A stretch of DNA of 64,000 nt from Microthyrium microscopicum (GCA_010405405.1 MU004231.1:2533249-2597248); one strand, 5' to 3'. Positions 25,096 to 36,931 are shown, counted from the stretch's first letter. The notes: generated by a model from the sequence alone, not told the origin. A program made the numbers and translations.

Positions 25096-26567
25096 ATACC
25101 CATTGAAATCGCCATATACGGTTACCGCTTTCGACACCTTTTATCATTTCCATGCGTTTGTAGTGCAATCTTAGCGGTGGTTGAGCGACAACTTCTCCAA
25201 GAACAATTGAGTCCTGTCTGCTCAATAGGATAGGCCAAAGGGACGGGTCACTCACAACACGGTGCTGGCCAAGACATTGGAATTCCATTACATGATCTGC
25301 TCTTAGCTGGAGCACTACCTGGATAAGATGTATTGACCAGGTTGAAATGTAGTTTGAGTATCAACATATGCAAGACAATCACCATTGCCGCTGTCACCAT
25401 GATCCTGAATATCAAATGCTGCAGTCGCACACCGTATTTCTTCCTCCTTGTTATGCTTTAGCGCTGCTGAATTCTCGACATAACTCAACTCTCCCATTGA
25501 CAGATCTCTACATCAAATGCTTCAGAGCTATCAAACATTACTGTCTTAGAACTATTGCACTATTGCCCGTTATATCAAACCTCCTACACTAACCACCCAC
25601 TCAATGCATCTCCACGTCCTCCCAAAAACGAATCCCTCGCTCCCCCTCGAACCGAAGCGACGTTCAGTTCAGCGCCAAATTCCATATCACCTCGCCTAAC
25701 CACAGCATAAACGCACCTAACCGCCCCGACAAGCGCAGCCGCTGCCTTAACACGCGTAACCTCACTGCCATTCTAATTGGCCATATACCAACGCCACGCA
25801 CCCCAGCCTTGCAGCACCAACGGGCCAATCAAAATCCTTGTACGCTTCAAGCTGTCAAATGCTCGTTCGCGGCCTGTTCTGTGGCCGTCTGCATGCTAGC
25901 GCAGGGCAAGTAGGGCCGAAAGGTAGGAACTGGCGAGGGTGGGTTGGCGTTTTGGGTTGGCGGTTAGAATATTCTTACTACTGCAAAAATCTAGTGCATG
26001 GGGGTGATCAATGTTCATGATGGGGAAGGACAGTGCAGGCGTGGGATCGTCAGGGCCGAGACGGGTGAGAGCGGAGAAATTGATATGGGGCTGAAGAGGT
26101 GATCGGTATCTTCCATGAGCATTGAAGTGGTGTGTAGATTATCTGATCATTGTGATTGTGGACTCAATGGCGTTTAGAAGACTGTGGTAAGGCTGGAAGG
26201 ATTGTGTTGTCACGTCCGAATGCACAGCAAATGTTCTGAAAAGCAGAATGAGAGTAGTAATTATATTTTGCATAAGGACCTTGATTAAGTCTCGTATGAA
26301 GTGATAAGCTATGTATAATATGCAAGTGATGCAATTGAGCCCATCCTGTGGAAACTCTTTTAGACAAATAGGAAATATGCGCCATGTATTTGCGCGTAGC
26401 AAGGACAATTCGTCCTGGTATTGTAGTATTCCCAAAATCCCAATCCGCTCCATGGTCCGTTGCGCTCAGTTGGGGTATCATTAGATGTTTGATCATAAAG
26501 AAAAATAGAAAATGCCATCACACCGTTATTCCTCACAGTCACACAGTCCGCTCGCTGTAGCTCGCGA
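25096..26567. other. Convergent intergenic region, no gene recognised
   Basis: About 1.5 kb between two converging stop codons, longer than two UTRs need. Short frames on both strands show no domains, and no transposon ends or tRNA-like elements were seen. Confidence 0.5.
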
Positions 26568-29255
26568 TCACCCTCGTTCAGCAAATTTGCTCAACCCAAT
26601 AACCATCTTTGCGCTAATGCGCACGCCAAACTCAAGTAACCAGAGCGCCGTCTTGAAGCCTGCGCCCAGTACGCTGAGAATTCCGCGTGTGATACGTGGT
26701 AGGTCGTCCATGTCGGTGAGATGCTCGATGCCCATGATCGCGTTTGCGCGCGTCCAATCGATGGCTTTCTTGTTGCCGCCTTTTGCGTTTCCTCTCACTA
26801 GCTTTACCAACGAAACCGTGCTCATTGCTGCCTTTTTCTTCTCAGCTTCTGACACGCTGTTGCTGGAGGAATTGTTGGAGTTGTTGGAGAAGAAGCCCTT
26901 GCGGACCTTCGCCAGCATTAGTGATGGTGGTGGCGCGGCAAAGAAGAGACCTGGGTCTGCAGGCCGTTGGGACTCGGCGATGGCGACGGCAAGGATGGTG
27001 GAAACGCATACGTCAAGCAGATACAAGTTTCCGAGGGCTTGGATGCCTGGTCCATCAATGTGCAGGATTTCTTCGGTGAAGTCGAGTTTTGCGAGGAGAC
27101 CGCTTTTCTTGTTGGCGGGTGCTGCGGCATTGTTGAAGCTGTAGGCGGTGGGAGACATGGCATTGAGAGGAGGAGAGCCGTTGGCGGCGAGATGCGCAAA
27201 GGGGTTCATTAAGCTGATGGAGGCGTGTTTGCGGGATTTAGTGTTAGAGGAGATAGAGGCGAGCGCGGCCTTGACATCACCTTCTATGGCGACGGTGAAT
27301 ACACCGAGAGAAGGGTGGTTGAGCTCGTATTTGCCAGTGCGCGCGCAGCTGCGAAGCCAGGTGAGGGTACATGATTCACGCTCAGTGGCAGCTCGGACTG
27401 CTCGTTCAGCGAGACGGGCGGCGGCAGGAGACTCGGCTTTAGGATCAGTGACTGAAAGAGCATGGGCTTGGGCACTTTTTGATGCGTGTTCAAGGGCGTG
27501 AAGAGTGGCAAGGACTGGTGTCACTGTTGTGATCTGAGTCGCTGGCTCAGCGGATGGCATCTCTGGCGAGTGTCGGCTGGCTTTTGTCGCTGATGGTGCC
27601 GGTGGTTTGCTGATAAGCATGTGCGAGATGGGGAGTAGATCATCTTTGGGTAGAGGCTCGTCTTGGGTCTCCGATGCGTGATGGCGAAAGATAAGAGCTT
27701 CGGATGGCTCATCGTCTTCATCTGCAGATGGATGGGCTTGAGCTAGGCTGTAGAATACTTCCTCTTCAGATGGACCAAAAGTGATCTTGCTCTGACGCTT
27801 TGCCTTGGAAGCTTGCTTGAACATCTTGAGATTGAAAGGGCCGCTGAGCGGAGCAGTGATTTGACCATTGGCAGCAGTCCAAAGATTCCCGAGTTGTCCC
27901 ATGGTTGAGATCTCACCGAGGCGGGGAGATGATGCAGTAGAGGTGGAAGACGAAGCAGAGGATGAGCTTACAGCATGATCATGCTTTATTCTTGCAAAAG
28001 GGGGTACGGGAGCGACCCGTTGTGGGTGATAACTTTGTTGCTGAAGAGGCACTGAGTGATCATATGTCGGAAACATGGACTGAATTGACTTTTCCATGAC
28101 ATTGGATGGGAGAGCTTTTTCTGGCGCATAGAAAGATTCAGGAGAATGAATTTCGTTCACAGTATTGGACCTGCTCAACACTGGACTTTCGTGGAGGGTT
28201 GCGGAGTCAGTAGAGGGGCGTCGACCTCTTGAGTATCTATCAGCAAATGGATCTTGCTGGATATGTGATGCGCGAGAAGAGATTGCACTTGGTGGAGTGG
28301 GAATGGTCTGGTTTGAGCGAACGGATGCTCTGGATGCACTTCTTGGGGGTGGTGGCGGTGGAAGAGGTAATGGGTTCTCTTCAATATCTGCCGATGGACG
28401 ACGAGGCGGTGGTGGAGGTGGTGTGTATGATTGTAGTCTTTGCTGTTGCACGTACGAGCGCGTTCTAGAGTCATCAAACTTGGATCCAGGGCGAGATCCT
28501 GCAATAGATCCATAAATAGAAGGGTTGGTCACGGGGCTATCGATGGTTTGAAGCAGAGTTGAGAATGTGGAGCTTGCGTGTGACGATGCGGCCGAGTATC
28601 CGCCTGATGTTCTCGTTGTGGAACTGGACATGCGACCATAGCCTTTAGTTGAAGATGAGCGCCGGGGTCTGGGTCTTGCTGGTGTACGAGATATGGATCG
28701 CTTCAGCTCCTCAGCGTCAATTGGTGGCGCCGGCAATGGATCGGTCTTTATCACTTCAGGATTGAATTCTGGAGGTTGGACGGATGTCCATGTTTGACGT
28801 GGCACTGAGTAAGTCGATTCTCGTGGCTGTTGTGGATGAACAGAATTCCTTGGAGGAGTTGAATGTTGTTCGGATTGTCTCCATGCCTGTGGCTGGGGGA
28901 TTGGCTCCTGTGGTAGTTGTGGTACAGTCTCTATTCTTGGTAGTTGATTATTTTTCTCCAGAGAAGTTGATCTAGGTGGTAGAGGCAGTGAAGCAACAGG
29001 TGCTGGTTTTGGCGCTGTGAAGGTCTCAACTTCTTGTCGCTGTTCCTGAATTTCGACTGGCTTCTGTTCCATTGGTGGCACTGGAGCTGTTCTTGTTCTT
29101 GATGGACCTCTTCTCGCGACCGGCGCGGTTCTTTCTCTTGCAAATTGCCTAGTAGGTCGTACCTCTAGCGATTTCTTGATCAACTCATCCATCTCCTGTC
29201 TCCTTCTCTCCACATCCGACACTGGCGGGAAAATATGAAGTGCCGGCGCAGTCAT
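26568..29255 (-). CDS. Large proline-rich hypothetical protein (895 aa)
   Basis: A single uninterrupted exon starts at an ATG, and its coding character is constant throughout. Residues 1 to about 560 are disordered, with several polyproline blocks (PPPPPPRRP and PLPPPPPPR) and Ser/Arg stretches. The C-terminal roughly 300 residues look folded and mainly helical. They include HALEHASKSAQAHALS, RAVRAATERESCTLTWLR and a hydrophobic segment (LGNLYLLDVCVSTILAVAIAE), and end with GLSKFAERG. I recognise no family. Polyproline tracts suggest binding to SH3, profilin or WW partners, which is inference. The long antisense frame at 26512-27144 is a compositional shadow. Confidence 0.8.
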   Translation of the reverse strand: MTAPALHIFPPVSDVERRRQEMDELIKKSLEVRPTRQFARERTAPVARRGPSRTRTAPVPPMEQKPVEIQEQRQEVETFTAPKPAPVASLPLPPRSTSLEKNNQLPRIETVPQLPQEPIPQPQAWRQSEQHSTPPRNSVHPQQPRESTYSVPRQTWTSVQPPEFNPEVIKTDPLPAPPIDAEELKRSISRTPARPRPRRSSSTKGYGRMSSSTTRTSGGYSAASSHASSTFSTLLQTIDSPVTNPSIYGSIAGSRPGSKFDDSRTRSYVQQQRLQSYTPPPPPPRRPSADIEENPLPLPPPPPPRSASRASVRSNQTIPTPPSAISSRASHIQQDPFADRYSRGRRPSTDSATLHESPVLSRSNTVNEIHSPESFYAPEKALPSNVMEKSIQSMFPTYDHSVPLQQQSYHPQRVAPVPPFARIKHDHAVSSSSASSSTSTASSPRLGEISTMGQLGNLWTAANGQITAPLSGPFNLKMFKQASKAKRQSKITFGPSEEEVFYSLAQAHPSADEDDEPSEALIFRHHASETQDEPLPKDDLLPISHMLISKPPAPSATKASRHSPEMPSAEPATQITTVTPVLATLHALEHASKSAQAHALSVTDPKAESPAAARLAERAVRAATERESCTLTWLRSCARTGKYELNHPSLGVFTVAIEGDVKAALASISSNTKSRKHASISLMNPFAHLAANGSPPLNAMSPTAYSFNNAAAPANKKSGLLAKLDFTEEILHIDGPGIQALGNLYLLDVCVSTILAVAIAESQRPADPGLFFAAPPPSLMLAKVRKGFFSNNSNNSSSNSVSEAEKKKAAMSTVSLVKLVRGNAKGGNKKAIDWTRANAIMGIEHLTDMDDLPRITRGILSVLGAGFKTALWLLEFGVRISAKMVIGLSKFAERG

Positions 29256-30744
29256 TCTTGCGGCCGAATATTAAAAGTCTTCAATTGAAAGTTGTGTATG
29301 GTTGTCCAGATAATGGTGATTGAGTTACAGAACGTACTAGGGGGTAGGACGGGATATATTAAAGGCAACCCAAATCTATACTGGACCGTAAAGGAAAGTG
29401 GAAACGATTACAAAGAACCAACGTGCTGGGGGACATGACGAAGTATTAAAGTTATCGATTGAAAAGCAGAAGGTACCATGTCGTTTCGACCATCCGTTTA
29501 CCGCCCTCTTGCCGACGGCAGAACAGTCTTTTGCACAAGGCGCCCGAGCGACGGGAACCACCTCGACAGACGACAGGCACGCCCACAAGGTTCAACATGA
29601 ACATCGAAACAGTAGAAGCTCAAAGCGGCCTGTTTGGTGGCCAATGACAGACATGCGCAAGCAAAAGTTGACAATGTGATGGACGTTGGATTTTGGGTTG
29701 TGATTGGACCGTCACCATGCAACTTTTTAAGCGCTGGAGTTGCGCCCAGCCTTCGCACCCTCTCTCTTGTGTCCATCCTGACAAAAGTTCGCAGGCGCTG
29801 GTTCATTTTGGACAGCGGTTGCAAATAGACCCGTTTCATTCGTGGATAACACTCTTTTCATGGCCCATGTCATGACAGAACGCCATAATCGTGGGCTGCC
29901 ACCGCAGTAGTGGCAAAGTGACAGCTACCAGCCCAGAGCGATGTCGAATAGCCCTGAGAGTTTGCAGCCCAGTCTCGTGCCTAGGGTGAGTATGTGAAGC
30001 TACTGAAAAGGAGGTACAAATTAGAGGTAAATAACGCTGGTTCAGGAAACAATAGTGTGTTTCTCGTCGCATTCGGCTGACAGGCCTGGATCTACAACGA
30101 ACTCTTGAGTCTTGACCAACATCTATCTTACCAATGAACGACAAGGTATATTCTTAGTACCGCGTATTCCGAAAGAGACTTGATGAATGAGTGTGGCGCA
30201 TGGGATTTGCGGCGATCAATGTTGGTATCTTGAACAGGTAAAGAGCATAATTAGCAACCAATTCAGGCATTGGTCGAGTTGATCCAATGAAGGGGAGGGA
30301 ATCTCTGCGGACAGTTGGCTTGCATGAGCTAAGGATCATGAGGAAGAGCTGAGGAAGGCAATGCAGTAGGATGCAGGTATGGCTCTTCAAGTCGGGGTAC
30401 CTATGTTTGCCTTGCTGCGCATCTGATAATCCAACGGTGATGTGAGTTGGGATGATATGGGAGCTAAGAGTGATGTTTGAAGAGATGAACCAGAGAAAAG
30501 TCGCAGTTTCGTGGAGCCGCATCGAAGATGGAAGGAGCGCTTGGGCCCAGCGGCTCCTTCCCTCCCGTACCCAGTTTCATACAGGGGCAAGATCTTATCG
30601 TTATCGCATCTACCATGCTTCGTCATATCTTTTCTGCTCGTGGGCTTCAAAACCTGGAGAAATATCATTATGCGCCCGCACAGCGCCTAGACCTACAAAG
30701 TGACCCCACTTGAAACAACGTCTTGTATAACCTTCTTTTACAGC
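29256..30744. other. Divergent intergenic region
   Basis: About 1.5 kb between the proline-rich gene (leftward) and HGH1 (rightward), so both promoters lie here. Frames up to about 120 codons are present but show no motif, and their codons look random. Nothing further is recognised. Confidence 0.5.
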
Positions 30745-32236
30745 ATGCCTACCGAACTAGAAGAAGTTTGTCTCCAGAGTCCTACCCTGACCCATCTTGT
30801 AACCCGCCCGCTGACACATCTTGTAGCTCGTCGAGTTCCTCCACCATGGCAACACTACTATACGCCAGCTGGGTATATCTGACTCTATTGCATGAATTCG
30901 ACAATCCAGACTGACCCGACATTATGGAAAAGCCGCTGAGAACCTTGTGGGATATTCTCATGCACAGCCTTCTATATTCAAAGCAGACAACTTGACTCCG
31001 ATCAAGGACCTCAAGCTTCTAATTCGAGATCATCCTGTAAGTAAACCCACTCGTTTTTCGTTATGCAAAGCGGCGAGGAGTGTTGGTGGCTCTCCAACAT
31101 CTACTCTTGCAAGGCAGAGACCATTGTTCCGCCGTCTATGATCTATGGAGGTGGCAAACAGTCCCGTTTTGTCAATCATGGGCACTGCGGTCATGCCGTC
31201 CTATTCCACTTTTCTACTACTTGAAGAGCAACATCGCCAGGAGCCGACTGAATTCATACTCTGTCCTTTCACCATACCAACACTGCTGACAAACCATGCC
31301 CAGCCAATCGCCAAAAATGCCCTCACAATCCTCATCAACCTCTCCAGCGATCCCCTCATACTCACCACCCTCGCCACCGACGAAACCTTCCTCCACGACC
31401 TCCTAACTCGCGTCACCGATGCCACCATCCCTACAGCTCTCGAACTCACTCAGCTAATAGCCAATCTCTCGAAACACAAAGACTTCCAAAAAGTCCTCAC
31501 CACAAACCTTCCCGCCCGTCCATCCCTCAAGACCACCAGCACCCTCGCAATCGACCACCTCCTCACCGTTTTCCTCCTAGGCGAAGGAAGCAGATACAAT
31601 GCGAACTGCGATTATGCCTACCTCGCCTACGCCTTCGCCGACCTAGCACACCACCCTGCCGCCCGCACATACCTAACCACACCCAGAGCGGATGACCATA
31701 ATCTCATGCCGCTGAGCAAAATACTAGTCTTCACAGACCACGCAGACGACATACGGAGACGCGGCGTCGCGAATACGATCAAGAATGTTTGTTTCCAAGT
31801 ATCAGCACACCCATCCCTCCTTGCGCCTGTAGACCAGGGCGGCGCAAATCTCCTCCCATTCATACTACTACCACTCATGGGCGCCGAGGAGTACGCAGAC
31901 GACGAAATGGAAGCCATGCTGGATGAATGCCAACTCCTCCCGCCAGACAAGGAGCGTGAGAAGGACGCAGATATATTGGTCACACATCTGGATACGTTGC
32001 TGCTGCTGACGACGACGCGGAAGGGAAGGGAGGAGATGAGGAGGGTTCAGGTGTATCCCATTGTCCGGGAGTGTCATATGGCGGTGGATGATGAGGGGGT
32101 GAGAGATGCATGTGATCGATTAGTACAGGTTTTGGCCAGAGATGAGCAGGAAGGTGAGGAGAAAGGGGAGCTGGAAAGTGGGTTTGTGGATGTCGAGGAA
32201 GAGGACGAGGATATGCAGATACAGGACGTGATATAG
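30745..32236 (+). CDS. HGH1: HGH1-family protein (eEF2 folding cofactor)
   Basis: This is an armadillo-type protein of the HGH1/FAM203 family (DUF383 then DUF384). In yeast it acts in the cytosol with TRiC/CCT to fold eEF2. Exons are 30745-30765, 30827-30872, 30933-31036 and 31304-32236, giving 367 aa. The first exon is only seven codons (MPTELEE). The next begins LVEFLHHGN, and the third reads AAENLVGYSHAQPS, all as in the family. The fourth opens with PIAKNALTILINLSSD. Later marks are the NTIKNVCFQ segment, the LLPFILLPLMG block and the KEREKDADI region; the tail is acidic. The 267-nt third intron is long for this window. Its 3' part is an open in-frame continuation from an ATG at 31145, so a gene caller could wrongly start there. 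Confidence 0.9.
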
Positions 32237-32368
32237 ACGTAAAAAAGTATTTCGTTTATCAAGGCCAATGATAGCCAGCTGTTTCATTACTAGACTTTGT
32301 CCACTTCATTCAAGGCTGAAATTCGTAGGCCAAAGATATACATAATCTCTTCGTGAGCACTTCGACGC

Positions 32369-34407
32369 TTATTTCTTGGTCTTTGTCTTCTTCTTGGGCC
32401 GCTCAGGAAGTTCCTCCGGCTCATCGTCATCCACATCCATCGGCTCGGCATCCGCACCCGAGCCTTCATCATCACTTCCGCCCTCGCTTACATGATCTGA
32501 ATCATACTCTTCTGCAACATCAGAGTCTGAGCCAGCATCAAAGTCGTCATCTATACTCTCATCGTCTTCGTCAGCCGAGCCGCGGTCTGCGCCAGGAGCG
32601 TCGTCGTCGCTGCTGGCGAGATCAGGATCGTGTAGTGCCTTCGATAGCATGGCGCTGGTCTATTGCATTTATAAGTAAAGAGACTTTTTTAGGGGAAGAG
32701 GTAGTGGTCTTACCTCATCGGCCATTTCGTTGATGACTTTGATACCTTTAGCCTTGAAGAATTCTTCAAGCATTGTTTGCTCCTCTCTGCTCAAACTATT
32801 AGGGACGATCTAGATGGGAGGCGGGGTGGGACTTACCGGTTGATACTACTGAACTGATAGTCGGGCATCGAATTCTTCATGGAGACAGTGAGATCAAACG
32901 TTCTACTAGCCGTAAGAGCTCCACCGACCCGCGAAAGAGTCACACCCTGCACATTGTCGAATGATATATACGTCGCTGGCTTCGGCACAAACAGCAAACT
33001 TCGGTCAAGCGGGTACAAGAAACCCTCATTTGCCTTGATCGAGCACTTGACACCAGCCTGGCTATGCCGAGATGAAAAGTGCTTCGACTGGCCTGTAATC
33101 TTCTTTCCCGATAGACCCTTGAACACGTTGGCAATGACTTGATGTTGTGGGCCCTCGTAGTGAGACTGTAGACGGTTGTTGTACTGTTCCTTGAGCTTGT
33201 CATCCGTCATGTTGAGATCTAGAGTGACCTCTTCGTCATTCTTGAATTGCATGACTAGGAAAGGATATCGGGTTTGGCCCTGACGGACGGGCGGGTCGAG
33301 ACCCATGCAAATGAGCTGATGGACGTCGTCGGGTTTCGGGAGGACAAAGAATTTCTTGATGGCGTCGTATTGGATACGGTAGCTGTATGTTTTGCCACGT
33401 AAGCGGAAGGAGCTTTCGTATAAATCAATGTCGAAGCGACCACGAGGTGTGAGATGGAGAACTTCAAGGAAGGTTGCGAATGTGTCGCCGGCAACTTCAC
33501 CAATCTCAGCCTTCTCAACGAGGGTCTCGTAGAAGACGTTGGCGGCGTTCTGGTCCTCGCCTGCCTCGTCACCGTTCTCTGCTTCTTCGTCCTCATCGCC
33601 TCGGCTGGCAACACCGGGTATGTAGAAACGCATTTCGACTAATTGATCAATGGCACCAGCAGATTTGTGACCATCCTTTGTGGTGTTACCTATTGAGCCA
33701 TTGACTCCATTGGCACCATTAGCATCTTTGCCCTCTCCTGGCAGTTGAATCTCCACAGCGACTTCGTTCTTTCCGGCAAGATTGGTATTGAGAATCTCGT
33801 TGTAGGGTATTTCAAAGGCAGGTCGACTTGCGACGTTGAAGGACAATTCCTGCTTTCCAAACTCGACTTTGCCCCAGTTCCATCCACGAAGAGCGTGTTC
33901 TTTATTCTCAAAAGGAACATTGTACCAGTTCTTGAAGAGCTTTGTGACCTTTTCTAGGTCTTCTTGAGCGAAGCCATCCAGTTGGATGATGCCATTGGCA
34001 CGTGAATATATCCTCAACTCATAGCCACGAGAGGCTTTGCTCCATTGCGCATTTGTGATTTGTTGACTGTCTAGGGTCTTGGTCTCTTTTTCGCCTTGTT
34101 CTTTCCAAGCAAGACCAGCGTCAGCGAAACGGCATCGTCCAGGATTCTTGGAGAGGTCGAGATGGATGTTGTCGAAGGTTTCACTACGAAAGTTAGTTTT
34201 TTTGTTCGCAGGCGCTTTGCCTGTGCCCATCGACATGTTGACGTTGCAAGTGACAAGAAAACAACAGGCCAAAGTGAGGTTGAAGTTGTATTGGGTAAAG
34301 AAACTCGAGCGACGCAGTGGCGCTCGCGGTTCTGATGGAACACAGAGTTGACAGGAGTCGCAAGCTACAGGATTGAAGTAGAAGAGCTGGAAAACTTACG
34401 TAGCCAT
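32369..34407 (-). CDS. POB3: FACT complex subunit Pob3 (SSRP1-like)
   Basis: This is the small FACT subunit. With Spt16 it loosens and rebuilds nucleosomes during transcription and replication. Exons are 34407-34400, 34183-32837, 32786-32714 and 32659-32369, giving 572 aa. The first exon is just eight bases (ATGGCTAC), and splicing gives the N-terminus MATETFDNIHLDLSKNPGR, matching the family start. The middle PH-like domains run through RYPFLVMQFKNDEEV and PKPATYISFDNVQG. The last exons encode the conserved MLEEFFKAKGIKVINEM and an acidic, then Lys-rich tail (PKKKTKTKK). As in other fungal Pob3 proteins there is no HMG box, which is supplied by a separate protein. It converges with HGH1, with only 132 bp between stop codons. 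Confidence 0.95.
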
Positions 34408-34966
34408 ATGTAAGAGATGACAATCGAATTGATGGCAAGCGGCAGCGGATAGTTGAGTTGTTGAAGGGGTGAAGTTTGTGTGAGGCGGATTGTCGCATTC
34501 GACGATCAAGGATGCTCAGCTTCGAGAAGGACGCGCTCTGGCGCCGCCTGGCACTTTCCTAGCTTGGCAAAAGACGCGCTTCGATCTCATGGATGATAGT
34601 TGTTCCAGCTCCGTGCCAAGACTCTAGTGGTGCCACTACGTTAGCCACAGCCACGTGCGGCGGGGCAGCTTGAGCCACGATACTTCGGACGGATCTAATC
34701 CCTGCCAGTATCTAATCCATGCATCTTCCGCAAACATCCATTGATCAGTTGCAATTCCATTTTGCGTCACACCCAACAGGAAAATTCTTAACATTTTTCA
34801 CTTCTTCCTTGACTTCACAGAAGTGATCTACTAGCTGGACTGCAATCTCGTCGATCTAACATTCTTATAGTCACCCTCATATTCATTGCCGATGGATTTG
34901 AGTCTTGACTTCCTTCAAGTATGATCATGACTCCACGGTCTCAACCACAACTTGTTCCATGTGACA
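34408..34966. other. Divergent promoter region with upstream ORFs
   Basis: This 559-bp spacer separates POB3 (leftward) and the NAGS gene (rightward). Before the NAGS start there are three upstream ATGs: a 10-codon frame at 34892-34924, a 36-codon frame at 34921-35031 that overlaps the main start in another frame, and ATGTGA at 34959. No TATA box is obvious. Whether the upstream ATGs lie on the mRNA depends on the unknown transcription start. Confidence 0.5.
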
Positions 34967-36931
34967 ATGGCTTCTGCTCGTCTTGTCTCCAAAGGGGGCA
35001 GGCTTCAGCAGCCTGTTTGCAATACCCGTAACAATCTCTTATCAGTCAATGGAAGTCAAAGACGATACAAGGCTGATGCTGTAGCCGAGCGAGCTACACC
35101 GACTAATCACGTTCCCCCTTCAAACCAAAACCAACGAATGCGTGCCAAAATGGTAGAAAGAGAATTCTTTGAATCTGTACTTGGCGCTTCGGCCACAAAG
35201 CGAGATGCAAAAACATTTCTCTCGCGGTTTACTGCAAAGCCTAGCAAAGAGAAACCAGCATCAGCAGCTACCGAAGAACGTGGCTTCCATGCCAAGATCA
35301 ATCTAGGAAATTTATATACACCCACCAAGGCAATCGCAAACAGTCCTGTGTTTACCCAGCAACCGTCGGAAGACTTTCCTAATAGGACAGATGGTCTCCT
35401 TCATACGTCGATAGTAAAGATCAGTGACCTTCGCAACATCGACGATGAAACCTTGAATGGGATAGCAACAACTCTTGTTCAGCTTGGTAGACTTGGTGTC
35501 CGATTAGTAATTGTCTTGGAGGGTTCGCCCGATGGGATCCGGGAGGACACCCAGGATTTACTTCAGCAGGCTAGGAGAGTAGTTGATGTGCTGCACCAAA
35601 CAAGCGAGCACGGAGCCAGACTTGTTGACCACTCATTTGCTTTCCTTAATGGATCAGAAACTGGAAATGGTGCCATTTCAGGCTACGGGAATCTGGAATT
35701 TCAACTCAAAGATCTATTGCTATCACCGCTTACAGAAGGAATCATTACTGTAATTCCACCGCTTGCCCAGACTTGTGGGTCACGAGTGGAGAAAGTAGAG
35801 GCAAACTATATCATTGCTGCGTTGACAAAGTACTTTGCCGATCAAAACAGCGTTAAAGAACCTACTCAAGGGATCAAGACCATTCTGGACAGGATAGTGT
35901 TCCTGGATCCCATTGGAGGCATGCCCAATCCCAAAACAGACGGCAATGCTCATGTTTTTGTCAATCTGGCTCAGGATTACTCAGAAATTCGCGAAGATTT
36001 GGAGACAACGTCTACTGGTGCAATGACACCCGACACTTCACACCAACATCTGGAGAATCTTGAATGTATTCAAAAATGCTTGGCTATCCTGCCATCTACG
36101 GCTTCGGCTCTGATTGCAACTCCATTAGAAGTTGCCAAATCATCTAGCAAATCATCCTCTATATCTACCACTGGAGTCTTCACTAGACCAAAACGAAATG
36201 CTCTAATACACAACATCCTCACAGACAAACCATTAGTGTCCGCCTCACTACCGCTTGCTCGACTTTACGATGCCGCTCAATTAGACGCAGGTCAACGGTC
36301 AAGCTCAACCTTTTTCAAAAACGGCATGCCCCTTACTATTGTTCCTGACCCACGAGTCGCGATATGGTCGGATCCTGGCGTAGACAAAAATACCTTGGAG
36401 CTAGACAATGATCCCCGAGTAGACTGGCCGAAGCTCGTTCATCTAATCGAAGATTCATTTGGACGCCCGTTAAACGCCGAACACTATCTAAAGCGCATCC
36501 AAAATCGAGTCGCTGGAATTATCATCGCAGGCGACTATGAAGGCGGCGCTATCCTTACATGGGAGCAACCTACTGGTCGGCCAGGCAGACCAACAGTCCC
36601 CTATCTGGACAAATTTGCGGTTCTACGTCGCTGTCAAGGCTCTGGTGGCGTTGCAGATATCTTGTTCAACGCCATGGTCAATAGATGTTTTCCAGAAGGC
36701 GTGGTATGGAGGAGTCGTCAAACCAACCCAGTCAATAAGTGGTATTTTGAACGGGCTACGGCGACCTGGAAAATACCGGAGAGCAATTGGACGATGTTCT
36801 GGACTGGAAATGAAGTTGATTTTGGTGCGAAAGGGATGGTCCCGGAAGATGTAAAGGAGCGATGGCTGGATTATGTTGCGGTTTGCTCACATATTGCTCC
36901 TAGTTGGGCGGATCAAAAACCACCAGATTAA
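34967..36931 (+). CDS. ARG2: Mitochondrial amino-acid acetyltransferase (N-acetylglutamate synthase)
   Basis: This enzyme acetylates glutamate with acetyl-CoA in mitochondria, the first step of arginine synthesis (yeast Arg2, Neurospora arg-14). It is single-exon, 654 aa. The ATG of MASARLVSK is used because the frame upstream has no other ATG and this start gives a basic, hydroxyl-rich presequence. The amino-acid-kinase-like domain spans roughly residues 110-440 (VQLGRLGVRLVIVLEG, FVNLAQDYSE). The C-terminal GNAT-type catalytic domain carries IAGDYEGGAILTWE, YLDKFAVLR, QGSGGVADILFNAM and KWYFERATATW, all diagnostic. Three upstream ATGs suggest translational control. It converges with the CorA-like gene, stops 187 bp apart. 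Confidence 0.95.
   Translation: MASARLVSKGGRLQQPVCNTRNNLLSVNGSQRRYKADAVAERATPTNHVPPSNQNQRMRAKMVEREFFESVLGASATKRDAKTFLSRFTAKPSKEKPASAATEERGFHAKINLGNLYTPTKAIANSPVFTQQPSEDFPNRTDGLLHTSIVKISDLRNIDDETLNGIATTLVQLGRLGVRLVIVLEGSPDGIREDTQDLLQQARRVVDVLHQTSEHGARLVDHSFAFLNGSETGNGAISGYGNLEFQLKDLLLSPLTEGIITVIPPLAQTCGSRVEKVEANYIIAALTKYFADQNSVKEPTQGIKTILDRIVFLDPIGGMPNPKTDGNAHVFVNLAQDYSEIREDLETTSTGAMTPDTSHQHLENLECIQKCLAILPSTASALIATPLEVAKSSSKSSSISTTGVFTRPKRNALIHNILTDKPLVSASLPLARLYDAAQLDAGQRSSSTFFKNGMPLTIVPDPRVAIWSDPGVDKNTLELDNDPRVDWPKLVHLIEDSFGRPLNAEHYLKRIQNRVAGIIIAGDYEGGAILTWEQPTGRPGRPTVPYLDKFAVLRRCQGSGGVADILFNAMVNRCFPEGVVWRSRQTNPVNKWYFERATATWKIPESNWTMFWTGNEVDFGAKGMVPEDVKERWLDYVAVCSHIAPSWADQKPPD

Noticed and set aside
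26512-27144. 210-codon antisense frame across the end of the proline-rich gene
   Set aside because: Compositional shadow of the long minus-strand ORF, with no motif.
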